Position numbers and translations under genes: made by a program. Shown here piece after piece: positions 24,060-35,955 of a DNA stretch of 64,000 bases; the first letter of the stretch is position 1, and the number at the start of each line of letters is the position of its first letter. The notes beneath the pieces are model-generated. The model was given only the letters and a program-made list of their open reading frames with translations. It ran no database searches and had not been told where the DNA came from. Origin of the DNA: Ananas comosus (lineage: Eukaryota > Streptophyta > Magnoliopsida > Poales > Bromeliaceae); NCBI RefSeq assembly GCF_001540865.1, contig NC_033635.1, positions 1,388,916 to 1,452,915 of the forward strand, in the 5' to 3' direction.

Positions 24060-24729
24060 GAGTCCGGCTACTATACTATCTATAGTACGGGAGCTCCCGT
24101 ACTATAGATAGTATAGTAGCCTAGCTCTCTCTCTCTCTCTCTCCTCAAGCGGCCAAACCTGAAGCCCCCAAGTTATCAAGTAACAGCACGCGCCCGCTGT
24201 TGCCTACCTTGCCATTAATTGTGTGCTTGAGAAAATATACAGAATATTTTTAAAGTAAAAATTTTTTATTCATATAAAATTTTAATTTTTATTATATATG
24301 ATTGGAGAGTTTAATCTAATATTTATCTATATAATTTATTTATTTTTGACTGCATATATGAAAATGAATAATATGGAGATGGAAGGCGGAAGAAAAGACA
24401 TGTAAGGCTAAAGAGATTAGATATTTAACTCATAAATTATTATTTTCATATTATAATACTATATTTTATATAATTATTTTGTACTTTGAGTTATTAGATA
24501 TATTTTTGTATCAAATTATAGATAATGTTCTGTACAAATTAAATTATTGATCGTATGATGTTGAGAATTTCAAGCTGCTCGTTTAGGGCTCGAGCTCGCT
24601 CGACTCGAAATTAGGCTCGCTCGAGCTCGGCTCGAATTAATTTCATCCAAGCTTGAGCTTAAATTTAAGCTCGAAATTAATTTCAAACCGAATTTGAGCC
24701 GACATAAGCTCGGCTTGTTTCCACCCCTA
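22617..24729. mobile_element. Non-autonomous hAT element (unit B), interior expanded by palindrome array
   Basis: The allele or paralogue of the element at 16447. It has the same ends (tagggctggcaaatgagc / ccaccccta) and the same 8-bp TSD ttcctcag at 22609-22616 and 24730-24737. It is 2113 bp instead of 1318. The part holding an M2 MITE in unit A is here a 13-copy array. Confidence 0.85.
22839..24143. repeat. 13 x 102-bp tandem array of perfect 56-bp palindromes
   Basis: The period is exactly 102 bp: tccggc occurs at 22941, 23043, 23145, 23247 and so on to 24063, with a first diverged junction at 22839. Each unit has a perfect 56-bp palindrome (first copy 22842-22897, last 24066-24121) with arms starting ggctactatactatc and a centre cgggagctcccg. 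A (CT)n run and an (AT)n run follow. The units I compared are letter-for-letter identical, including dinucleotide run lengths. The palindrome arm matches the terminal inverted repeat of the M2 MITEs (agtccggctattatactatc at 55857). Confidence 0.95.
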
Positions 24730-25800
24730 TTCCTCAGTGAACAAAAGTGGAATAAGATAATGTATATAGACAAGTATGTTTGTATATTCTTCAATTACTT
24801 ACCTCTCTAACTTCTTAAACAAGAATCTCTTTTCTCCCCTTCCCATAAGAAATTTTACTACAAAAACAGTAGCAACTGTGGATGCTACAAACTACGAAGT
24901 ACTATCACCGTTATGGTCTCTGCGGCCGCAATTAATAGTATTGAGCTCGGTCCAAAACGAAGATACTAAATATTCACGGGTCCTTATATTCCTCAACCAT
25001 GGTTCTACTCGTTTGGGTTCAACAAGTTTATTATATTGCCGAATCGTGTTAATGGTGCTACCAGAAGCTTCTTGTACAGAAGCAACGGGGCTAAATTTTA
25101 AAATTCATGTATATTACCGTTGGACAATTCTAAAATTCCTTTGTAACTGCTAGTATATAATAATTATGAAAAAGAGCCAAAGGTTCAGATTTCTTTCTTT
25201 TTTTTTTTTAAGGCAACAAGAGAAAAGGCAAAAAATTTGAACCTTCGGACTCTAAAATGGCACCACACATAACAACTAAATTTGCATTTGTTAAATTATA
25301 AAACAACGGATAAATTTGAATAAAATGAAAAAAAAAATAATTAGAAGCCACTGCATTCTAAAAATTTAAATTATATAAAATAATGTCTAAATATTTTTTA
25401 AAACTAATTCTCGTGATAGGAGTATAGGACGAGTCCATAAATATGGATGGGTCCTTGTCAAGCACACGACACAACAAGAACCCCACCAGCGTGCAAAATG
25501 GCGTAAACCCACACGGGGAGCGACCACAACCAGGTCCACGCCACACCACGCATTCATTGACACATAACCAAATATAGGGTGATGGAAAAAAAAAAAACAA
25601 AAAAGAAAAAAAAAGAAAAAAAGGAGTAATATATTTGTACGTGGGAACAGGGGAGAGCAATTCTCTCTCTTCTATTCTCTGCCTCCTCTGCTCTCCCGAC
25701 CCATACCCCTTAAGTACCACATACCCCTTTTCTCTGCCACCTTTTTTCTCTTCTCTTTTCCCTTCTCCTTCTCCTTCTCCTCCTCCTTCTTCTTTATGTA
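24144..25800. other. Intergenic, upstream of SOSEKI copy B
   Basis: The right half of the hAT element, then promoter-side sequence parallel to 17765-18860. Small frames here (such as 24776-25153) are shared with unit A but show no domain. Confidence 0.5.
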
Positions 25801-25879
25801 TGTTCTTCTCCCGAGTATAAATTTGTTTGAGTGCTAAGTACTAGTATTAGTTGTTGTTTTGGGGGGTGGGGGTTGTAAA

Positions 25880-25969
25880 ATGGAAGGTGGAGGAGGGAGG
25901 AGGAGGGTAAGTAGTAGAGAGACGAGCCCGGACAGAGCAAGAGTGAGCTACACCCACCACCACCACCAA

Positions 25970-26001
<32 letters not shown>

Positions 26002-28610
26002 TCATCAAAGGTCGACAACAACAACAACAACAACAGCAACAGCAACAACAAGGCCTCGGAAGAAGGTTCAGATTGTGTACTATCTTAGTAGAAATGGGCA
26101 ACTGGAGCACCCTCATTTCATGGAGATTTCTCACCCCCACAGCCAACAACTTCGCCTCAAAGGTTTTGTTAATCATTAATTTGCTTGGTTTTTCTTCTTT
26201 TTTTTTGGGGTTAAGTTGAATTAATGCTGCTCTTAATGGTTTGGTTAAGTAGATGTGTTAGATAAGCTCACAGCTCTCAGAGGAAAGGGCATGCCCTCTC
26301 TCTTTTCCTGGTCTTGCAAGAGGTGTATTTCTAATCTACTAGCTTTTTTAAAATATACATACATATATATATATGTACAACATTTTTTTTTATATGAAAA
26401 ACTTATACATGTACATATGGGATGTATCATGTATATATATGTGAACGGAACGAAGGAGCTATAAGAACGGGTACGTGTGGAACGACTTGTGCGAGAGCGA
26501 CGTGATCTACCCATCGGACGGCGCAGAATACGTCCTCAAGGGCTCCGAGATCATCACCGGCTGTTCCGGTCACCCCCTTAGCCTCCCGGTTCAAATATTA
26601 CATATGTTGTTATTATATTTTTCTGTTTTTTTTTTCTTTTCTTTTCTTTTCTTTTGGGGGGTTAATTATTATGGTATGGTATTTATTAAATCTTTGTGAT
26701 TGAAAAAACAGAGCGGTTCCAGCACCCGCCCGTGCATAACCGGGGGATGATAAAACCACTCTCCGGCGCGCACAAGCATTACCAGGCCGAGGACGACGAT
26801 CTCGAGGACGAGGTCGGCGAGATCGACGACGGAGAGGGATTAGAAGACGAGTACGAAGACTCCCGCGGCGCCCGCGCCGCGAGTCACGGCGCCTCGGCCC
26901 GGGCCAAGCCCTACGCGCGCGGGGTATCCACGGAGGGGATCGGCCGAGTCGACGACCCGCCCAGGACTCGGCCCCCCCACCACCACCGTCCGATGGAGGT
27001 CTCCTTCGAGGACGCGTCGCCGCCCTCGTCGTCCTCGTCGGAGAAGCTCCCCGGCGCCGCCGCGGCGGACTCGGCGGGCGAGACCGGAGCGGGTCGCAAC
27101 TCGGTGCTGCTCCAGCTCATCGCGTGCGGCGCGGCGGCGGCGGCGGCGGCGAAGGGGAGGAGCGGCGCCCCTGCGGGGGGAAATGGGGCGAGGAAGAGCG
27201 GGGGGTTGCAGAGGTGGATGGTGAGTCGACTCGCGGGTCGGGGGGCGGGGGACGAGGACGAGTTGCGGGTGGGAGCGGCGCGGTCGGGTCACCGTCCCGC
27301 GGTGGAGGAGAAGGAGTATTTCAGCGGGAGCATCGTCGAGGGCGCCGCGAAGGGCCCGCCGGAGCCCGCGCTAAAGAAGTCAAATTCGTACAATGAAGAG
27401 AGGTATCACAATTCCCATATTCCACTTTTAACTTTTTTTTTTTTTGTTGACTTTGGGTCAAACAAGGTTTTTTTTTTTTTTTTTTCTCATTAGACTACAG
27501 GGACCTGGAAATTCGGTACTTGCTTTTTATTTACTAGACCCGAATACTGAATACTAACCAGGAAGATTAACGGGAACGACAACGTCGATTTAACCATACA
27601 AGATACTACGCAACTTAGACATATTAGTTATAGTAGTTAGTTAGAGGATGTCAAAGTCAATTTTTACTAATGTTGATGTATTATCACATGTTGTTTGATT
27701 CAGCAAAATAGCCTAAAATGTACGTCATCTGTAGTGAAAACCCACTTGTTTTCTAGAAGGAATCCTGCAAAACAAAAAAAAAAAAAAAAAAAAAAAAGAG
27801 GAGCAGCAAAAAATGGTGCTACCCAGCATGTTATGTTAAAAAAAGTACCAGATGATCTAAATCAGTAACTATTTTCAATTTATGAAGACCCAAGTAAATG
27901 AGATTTATTTTGCTCTCCAAGAAGAGGTTNTATTCCACTTTTAACAATTTTTTTTTTGTTGACTTTGGGTCAAACAAGGTTTTTTTTTTTTTTTTTTCTC
28001 ATTAGACTACAGGGACCTGGAAATTCGGTACTTGCTTTTTATTTACTAGACCCGAATACTGAATGCTAACCAGGAAGATTAACGGGAACGACAACGTCGA
28101 TTTAACCATACAAGATACTACGCAACTTAGACATATTAGTTATAGTAGTTAGTTAGAGGATGTCAAAGTCAATTTTTACTAATGTTGATGTATTATCACA
28201 TGTTGTTTGATTCAGCAAAATAGCCTAAAATGTACGTCATCTGTAGCGAAAACACACTTGTTTTCTAGAAGGAATCCTGCAAAACAAAAAGAGGAGCAGC
28301 AAAAAATGGTGCTACCCAGCATGTTATGTTAAAAAAAGTACCAGATGATCTAAATTAGTAACTATTTTCAATTTATGAAGACCCAAGTAAATGAGATTTA
28401 TTTTGCTCTACAAGAAGAGGTTTTGACTTATCCCGTGTGTTTGAAATTGACATGGTTGGTGGTGGTGATGTGACGGGGACAGGAGCTCGAGGCTAGGGAT
28501 TGGCGAAGAGGGGGTGCAGAACGGAGAGGAGAGAGAAGAAGGAGAAGGCGCAGAAGGGGCAGTGAAAAGGAAGTGCATCCCTGGCATAAAGATGCCCTCT
28601 TCCTCTGCCA

Positions 28611-28641
<31 letters not shown>

Positions 28642-28696
28642 ACAGCAGCAGCAGCAGCAGCAGCTGCAGTTTCAGCCTAAGAAAGGATCCCAATGA
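25880..28696 (+). CDS. SOSEKI (DUF966) polarity protein, copy B
   Basis: Same five-exon structure as copy A: 25880-26162, 26253-26322, 26456-26568, 26712-27402 and 28483-28696, giving 456 aa. All splice sites and the DIX-like domain are intact. Differences from copy A are mainly repeat lengths: three more Gln but one fewer His in the first homopolymeric stretch, a longer Thr/Ala stretch, and one extra Ala in the GCG run of exon 4. Intron 4 is 1080 bp against 585 bp in copy A because it contains an N at 27930 followed by a repeat of the preceding ~500 bp. Exon 5 lies beyond that N in sequence carrying copy A-type SNPs. The gene as written may therefore be a chimera of two assembly pieces. Function as for copy A, by family. 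Confidence 0.8.
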
Positions 28697-29785
28697 ATAA
28701 ATGCTATCCTATTTAATCCTCTCTCTCTTTCTTCTCTCTCTCTGTTCTCTTTTCAATGTGTTGGAATGGTGGTTGTGGTAGCTTCTCTCTCTGCTGGTGT
28801 ACTAGCTTTATTTGACTCTGGGGACTACTGACGCAAGTGTGTGTAGAGTGGGGGGGGGTGAGGGGCGGGGGAGTTGGGATTGGGGGCCTGCATGGAATTA
28901 AAAGCTAGCCCTGTTTGTGGAATCCAAACGAGATTCTGTTTTTCCGAACTATATCTCCTGCTTATGCTGTGATTGGTCAGGGCCAATGTTCAGGGTCTTA
29001 TCTTATGCTTTCACTTCTCACTTCATTCACTCTTAGAACTGCTTTTAGCTTTTCCACAATTTATGGTTTCTGATGACAAAGGTTTCAGGTGAATCCACTC
29101 TCTTCTATCTGCTCCCCTTGTTGGACCTTCTTTGGAGTTGGGCCCTCAAGAAAAACTCCTTATCTTGTATGATCTGCATCTCTACATGCCTACATGCTGA
29201 GGGGGCAGAGATTCTGATCAGGCAGGAACTGCATTGACAATTAGATTTATTAATTTTGGAAAAGCCTACAAATTGAACACTAAGTTTAATGCATATGCTC
29301 AATCAATAACAACTCCACCAAAATGACACGCATAATATAGCAGGCTTGGAATACAATTATATGGAAATATACTTACTTTTATTTTAAAATTGTTAATAAA
29401 AATATATTATAAGCATCTTATTACGATATAAACAACAACGCGATCACTTGGAAATTAAATTCCAAAGAAGCCTGAGATATTGATTTCGATGCACTGATAT
29501 TTTATGGTGTGGTTCGAGTTTCCGAAGTTATTAAATCTACTTGTATGTCACTCAAGACTTTCATGCTCGGCACCCATTGGGCATAGACACCCACTGGGCG
29601 TAACGATGCAGTAAAAAGAGGATCGGATCATTAAACAAATGATATAAGGTTAATTTTATGCTGGTTCACTCAGTATACAACTTAAATAGGCACGAAATCA
29701 TAAATAAGTACATACCCAAGTTATCTTAGCAGAATGATTCTGAGTCTTTACTTACCACAGAGATTACGGTACTTTCATATATATA
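28697..29785. other. 3' flank of SOSEKI copy B
   Basis: Nearly identical to 21224-22307. It differs by short G-run lengths near 28850-28870. It ends at the N at 29786. Confidence 0.6.
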
Positions 29786-29786
29786 N

Positions 29787-29991
29787 AGAGGTCGGGGGCC
29801 TCCGCGGCGAGGCGGAGGCGGAGATCGGCGAGCCTGTTCGCCGCGGGAGGGGGAGGAGGGGAGGGGGAAAGGGTTTGGGAGGAGGGGTCGCGCTCTAGGG
29901 TTTGGAGGGGAGGGGAGGGTGCGGAGGAGAAGGATCGGAGGAGAGAGGGGAAGCGGGGGAGGGATTGGAGAAGCTCGCGGCGACGTTGCAT
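29787..29991 (-). CDS. LIP1: Mitochondrial lipoyl synthase, N-terminal fragment cut by an N
   Basis: The minus strand reads from an ATG at 29991. It gives an Arg/Ser-rich, acidic-residue-poor presequence (MQRRRELLQSLPRFPSLLRS..) followed by LQTLERD, a Pro-rich linker, and RLADLRLRLAAEAPDL. The combination matches the N-terminus of plant mitochondrial lipoyl synthases, where the equivalent RLAELRRRLxxEAPxL segment precedes the radical-SAM core. That enzyme inserts sulfur into octanoyl-protein to make lipoyl cofactor for pyruvate and glycine dehydrogenases. The reading frame runs straight into the N at 29786, beyond which the sequence is unrelated (end of unit B). The radical-SAM domain is absent. 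Recognition rests on a short stretch recalled from the family, so moderate confidence. Confidence 0.6.
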
Positions 29992-30614
29992 CGCGCCTCG
30001 GTCTGCGTGTGCGTGTGCGTGTGTGTGTCTCTCTCTCTCTCTCTCTCGCTCCCTCTCCTTCGAGGACTCGACCGCTCGATATTAAAGAGCGTGGGCGACG
30101 GTGGTTTTGTTTGACTCAGGCTTCGACCGAAGAGAATGGTTTCCATCTCACGATGGTAGTAGGATCAGGTGAAGCCATAAGGAAGCACACTTGCTGCACC
30201 ACGTCAGTCCGTGCACCACACACTTGGAGCCACTCAGTTTGAAGAGCGTAATGCTTATTCATATTCATATATATATATATATATATATTGAATTATTATT
30301 CAGATTGAATTGGAATTGAAGCACTGGTCCAATAAAAGGTTGAAGAGAGAGAGGTGCACCAGATGACATGGTGCATAGGTCGCAGCGGAATTTCTCTTTG
30401 AATGTGGGTTGAACGTGGAAGGTCCACAATCAAACGGCTGACTACCTGTTCCGCTTATCCTTACCCTGCCACGTGCCCTCGTGGGAATCTTAAAGCACCC
30501 GCAACCTCAACCGGATCGAGTCGCTTATTATACGTCCAAACCCGTTACGTGTCCCGTGTTCCAAAAACGCATTTTTACCTTCATCGCTTTCCCGTTCTCT
30601 TATCGACGATCGCC
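29992..30614. promoter_or_regulatory. Putative bidirectional promoter between LIP1 fragment and PHP gene
   Basis: 623 bp separate two divergent start codons. The left end is GC-rich with GT/CT microsatellites (LIP1 5' leader). (TA)n lies at 30267-30288. A G-box core cacgtg is at 30470-30475 and an acgtgtc motif near 30547. Shared regulation is an inference from layout. Confidence 0.45.
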
Positions 30615-33600
30615 ATGGGAGGTGGAGGTAAGAAGAAGAACAAGAGGACGAAGTCGAAGAGCAAGAAGCTCTCCGGCGAACACGCCCTAGCCTCAAGGTA
30701 CGTCAACGAATGGATCCTCCACGCATCCTACGCTTCTCCTCCTCCTCCTCCCTCCGCCGCCGCCGCCGCCGCCGCCGCCGATGAGTTCTTGCCCCCCGAG
30801 GCCCCTAGGGTTCCCGATCGTGTCGTGTTCGAGCTCCACTCCCACTCCAAGCACAGCGACGGGTTCCTCTCCCCCTCCGCCCTCGTCGAGAGGGCCCATC
30901 GCCATGGGGTAATCATAAACCCTCCCTCAGAACCCCTCCTTTGCTGTTTGATTTGGTTTTGATGGTTTTGATGTGTTGGGTGCTCGATTAAATGCTTCAA
31001 CCGGTGTATTGATTGAGGTTGGTTGCGTACGGTTGCGAAAAATGCGAACTTTTTGATGTTTTAGTGTTGTTCTGGGGAAAAGGTGTGTATGTTAGAAGAG
31101 ATGGTGGAGTCGTCCATTGTGGTTTAGTGATTACTGAGCTCAGTTATGTAGAATTCTCCTTTTGCTGTGTTTAGGAGATTTGTATGTAGGTGATTATTTT
31201 GTGATGTTTTAGATAGCTTTCGCCTCAAACTTTTTGTTATAACTTCCTAGTGTTATCTACAAGAGTCTCTCCCTTGTTCTCGGTCAAGTATTTCGAAACC
31301 AAAATTTCGATGTCTCTTGGTATGCATGTTCAACTGTACGTTCCATGCTCATTTATGGATAAAAGTATGATTAGGAACTTATGTGAACTTTGTAGAGAAC
31401 TTATTAAAAAAAAAAAAAACTGTGAAATGGTCCATAAATTTTTTGATTGTGTTTATTGATTCTGTCAAAATGGATAACAATCTCCAAATGGGAGAACTAG
31501 GGATGGCATACTTTCTTTGATACTTGGAGTTGGGACATAAATATGTTGTTCTTAATATTATTGCAAATTTTCTTATTAAGTATTAGGACATATGTTGATC
31601 GCGTATATGTTCAACTCACAAAATTGGACCTCAACTTATTTAGAACAAAAATCGCCTATTTGTTTAACTCGCGAAATTGGACCTCAATTTTTTTAGAGAA
31701 AAAAAAAAAAAAAACACATTCTATACTACTTATGCCATCAAATTTAAGTTCGGGATCTCGATGCATTTTCAATGATTGTCATACATGACTGGAGTTTGCA
31801 TTTCATTTGTTTTTTTTTTTTTTTAAATGTATAAAGGCAGAACAAAAGAAAGACTCGTAATAAAATAGTCTCTTGTTCAGCGCAGGTGAAAGTTCTCGCT
31901 CTAACCGACCATGACACAATGGATGGAATCCCGGAGGCAATGCAAGCAGCTCTCAAATTTGGCATGAGAATAATTCCTGGGGTTGAAATAAGTACATTAT
32001 ATTCCTCAAGGTAATTAAAAAAAAAATCTCCTTATTGCACTAAAGTGAATTTTACTATCCTCGATTGGTATGTATACCCTCTGGCTCCCAAAAGTGAGGA
32101 ATGATATGCTATTTATGGGACCCTGATCATGAAAATAAGGCTTAAAAGGGGAATGAAACCTATTCTTTATTTCGCTTCACCTGTTATGTTAGAAAATCCC
32201 ATCACTAGAAACTATTTATAGGGGTTATCGTGTTTTTCCTCATTGGCGTAACTATGGCATTTCTTTTTTTTTTAATTTGAAATTTCCTACCTGAAGAACA
32301 TTTATATTACGAAGATAATGCCTCTATTCCAGCTTTGGAGAATTATAGGTTATGCATTTTATTCTTTCTGTCTTCGAGAGATTTTCTCATTGTCTCACTT
32401 AGCTTGGTATTCTGAAAGGGAGATACCTGGAAATGGTGAGCCTGTTCATATCCTTGCATACTATGGTACATGTGGACCTGCACCGTATGAGGAACTGGAC
32501 ATCTTGCTATCGAATATCAGAGATGGGCGTTATCTCCGTGCGAAGAATATGCTGCTGAAGCTAAACAGATTGAGAATGCCGGTTAAGTGGGAGACTGTCG
32601 TCAAGATAGCAGGTGAAGGAGTAGCTCCAGGACGGTTGCATTTGGCACGGGCCATGGTCGAAGCCGGCCATGTAGAAAATCTGAAGCAAGCCTTTAGCAA
32701 GTATTTGTATGATGGCGGTCCTGCTTATGCCATGTAAGACTGCTCGACTTGAATAATTACTGGGACCTAGGTGCAATTTTGCCGTAGCTTCTAAAAATCA
32801 AAAGCTTCCAGAAACTATGAAGTAGGCTAATAAAAGGCCTGCTTTGCTATGCCAGGAAGTTAAAATGAGTTTTTGATTTGAATTCTGCTTGCACGGCAGT
32901 AGAAACTCCTGATGAGATTTTAATGAAAAAGTTGTTACTCTTCTTTGGATAACTCTACTCAAATAACAGCTCTTTAGAAGCTCGAAAGCTGGCTCTGAAA
33001 AAAGTTCAATGCTGCAATTACTGATATTATATTTTCCTCAGGGGCAGTGAGCCATCGGCGGAGACTGTTGTGCAGTTGATCAGTCGTACTGGGGGTATAT
33101 CAGCTTTGGCGCACCCTTGGACATTAAAGAACCCTGTTGCTGTTATTAGGGCCTTGAAATCTACTGGCCTTAATGCGATGGAGGTTTACAGAAGTGATGG
33201 AAAAGTTGCTGGTATGATTTGTTCACTCAATATGCTTAAGATATTAGGTTCTTGTGTCTTGGTGCTAATTTGACCTGTCCAATGCTTGGCAAGAAAAATA
33301 TTCTGGAGTTTTTAATGCAGCAATAAGCTGAAATGAGCTTTTAGTTTGTAATAACAGAAACTGCAATTTGAAGCTTCGGTTTTAGTACAGTAAAAGCTGC
33401 TTGGAGCTGCTCTGCTTGAATGGTATTTTTATAGAAGCTCTAGCCAGGCAAAGCTGGGCCTAAAGATAACATAGTGCTTAATACGTGGCAGAAATTTTAT
33501 TTTTTTTATTATTTTTTTATTTTGAAGAATTCTAGGCTCCCTGTGGATCACCTGATTTGAAACCTGTATTCTTCCACAGGATTTAGTGAGTTAGCTGACA

Positions 33601-33965
33601 CACACGGACTTCTAAAGCTCGGAGGTTCGGATTTTCATGGGAGAGGTGGGCAGGATGAATCTGAGCTGGGTAGCGTCGGTCTTCCGACTGCATCAATATA
33701 TGAGTTCTTGAAACTAGCCCGCCCAGTTTGGTCCAATGCCATGAGAGATATACTATATAATTTCGCAGAGGACCCATCTGAAGCGAATCTAGAGAAGATG
33801 TTGAAGTTTGGAGTGCGAAATAAACTTAACGGATACTCTTCATCGAGTTGTGTTGGCGGAGATGCTGTTGACCTATGTCCCTCTTCATGGTTAGCGACTC
33901 ACGAGGACATTGAACTCGAAAATATCAGACTAAAACTTGCCAGTAATAATCTTGTAATCAGATAG
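30615..33965 (+). CDS. PHP-domain phosphoesterase (polymerase and histidinol phosphatase family)
   Basis: Five exons: 30615-30908, 31886-32010, 32419-32733, 33042-33211 and 33580-33965, giving 429 aa. A basic Lys-rich head (GGGGKKKNKRTKSKSKK) and a Pro/Ala linker precede the PHP domain from about residue 70. Metal-binding motifs appear in order: ELHSHSKHSDG (His75, His77), LALTDHDT (Asp106-His107-Asp108), IIPGVEIS, an ILAYYGTCGP segment, SALAHPW, and KLGGSDFHGRGG. PHP proteins are metal-dependent phosphoesterases. Bacterial relatives of this layout (YciV/RNase AM) act on 3',5'-nucleotide bisphosphates or RNA 5' ends. The plant substrate is not known to me. All junctions are GT/AG and phase-consistent. 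The start is the first ATG after an in-frame but unlikely upstream extension. Introns 1 and 2 hold only poly(A)/poly(T)-rich sequence. Confidence 0.9.
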
Positions 33966-35955
33966 TTTCTGATGCATCTCCTTTTTCCGTAATTTTCGCT
34001 TGTCTTAAACGCTTTTTTTCCTTTTGATAGCTCGATGCCATCTTTTAACAACCACCATCAGAGCTATTAAGGATAAAACTATTGCTGACTCAAAATGGAA
34101 AACAAAATATGTGGTAGAGGACTACTAGGCATTACTTGTTCTATCATTATGAAGGTGCACTCAAAGTGCTTATGTTACCGTTTAGTTTGAATTTTCATAG
34201 CTCTTTGTTATCCAAACAAGCAAGCAGGTACTGTTCTCTCTTTGTTTTGTTTTTGGTTTTCTTTTTTTTTTTTTTTTCGCCATGTCGTTAAAATGCTGAT
34301 ATCTGTCTATGTTATGTCACAGAAACTAGAAAAATTACCAGTATTGCTATTGTTTGTTCTATTCATTTGCTGGGTCACAGTAGATCATACATGACATGCT
34401 AATCCTGCCCACATAATTGTTACAAAGTAGATATTGAAAGGGCTTACCTGTATTTTCATCTTAGCCATTTCAGCGAAGAGATATCTCAGCAAAACAAGTG
34501 AAACATCTGATGTTTCGAGAGGAGAGATATCTCAGCAAAACAAGAAGTGAAACATCTTGATGGTTCGAGAGGCTTACGCATAAGTCTCCATCCCTTTTGG
34601 TTGGGCATCTTCTACTATCTAGTGAAACATCCTTTTCATCTATCATTTTCCTCATCAAAATGTACATATAAAGTCAACAAAAGAAAATCGTCTAGGACCT
34701 TTGCATAGAACATGCTAGCCTCTCTTGTCATTTTTCGTGCACGTCCCAACTAATCGACTGTAGTTGCAGATAAGATGTTTGCTCAGTACCCATCCTGACA
34801 AGTTTGTGCCCATCGTTTAGTATTAGAGCACCACGAAGAAGTAAGAAGGAGATAAACGAATTCCCATTGCTTTGATTAGATCTTCTACAGAATTCTTGTT
34901 TGTTGATCTTTATTCTAAAAAGTTTTGAATAGCTATAATTAGCATGAATCGAAATTAGATTTCTTAAAATAAAAATAAAAATAAAAATTTGAGAGAGAGA
35001 ATAGTAATATACTACAGCTTCATTCATTTTTTCAGAAAGAAATGATTTTGCACCTATTTTTTTAGTTAGTGAATGGTTATAAAATCAACAGTTTACTGCG
35101 GACCATCAATCCTTAATCTTTATCTCAGATTTTAATCTGTCTAATAACAATTGAATACCGTTTAATAATCAAATCCCAAAGGGTAAGAATTTAACGCCAC
35201 TGGAATAATAATCAAATAAAAATAAAACGCTCACAGTCCAGGGGCGGTGCGAGTAGAGTGCGACCGTGATCGTATTTTATGTCTTATTATTTTAAAAAAC
35301 CAAAAAAAAAAAAAAATCGTTCTTTCTAGTTCACCTCACGGCGCAGCGACACCTGGACGACGAGGACGGCGTCGTAACGGCAACGTAACGGTGCATGGGC
35401 ACACGCGTCGAGCTCACACGCCCCTTGGGTGTACCTGGGATTCACTAGAGGCCACCACGTGGACGATAACGTTCGCGCTTCGCGACGACCGAGGCCAAGT
35501 GGTGTGGGGCCCAAACCGCTCTTATTTTTTTAATGAAAAAGCGGCGACCTCCTTACCCGCCTGCTTCGGGTACCGCGAAAAGTACCCCAACAAGTTCCCA
35601 ATTTAGGTGTTTGAAAATTTTATATCACGATTTACTGTTTCACTTACATATAAAAATTAATAATAATTATTATTATTTGCTTTTTGCCATGCCCGTAGGT
35701 TTGTGGGAATTTTTTTTAATTTTTATTTTTGGTTTGAGAGTGCTCGGGGGACACATTTGAGTAGATGGTGGAGAAAACATGAAAATTGATGTGCTCTTGT
35801 GCCGCTGGATTAGGCATTTGTAGAGAGTATCAGTGGGACCCTCAGAAAAGAACCCCAAAATGGGACCAACTGCATGTCACGTGGCCTTGCCTCGTATGGT
35901 GGGGCCCGCGGCCTATTTTTCAAAAGATTTTAAAATACACCGACAAATCAAATGG
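33966..35955. other. Intergenic DNA, no gene seen
   Basis: A 44-48 bp tandem duplication (gagatatctcagcaaaacaa..) is at about 34478-34571. A GC-richer patch at 35330-35600 has overlapping short frames without a recognisable domain. Confidence 0.5.

Larger units (their letters stand above)
22309..29785 (+). repeat. Duplicated block, unit B (two joined segments)
   Basis: Corresponds to unit A from its first base (accattataag). Two parts differ. The interior of the hAT element is replaced by a 1.3-kb palindrome array. Also, after the N at 27930 the sequence jumps back about 500 bp and repeats itself. The segment 22309-27929 has its own SNPs. The segment 27931-29785 carries unit-A SNPs. Confidence 0.9.

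Noticed and set aside
22839..24143. CRISPR-like repeat array
   Set aside because: Repeats and 'spacers' are all identical, units are palindromic TE ends, and this is a plant nuclear genome.
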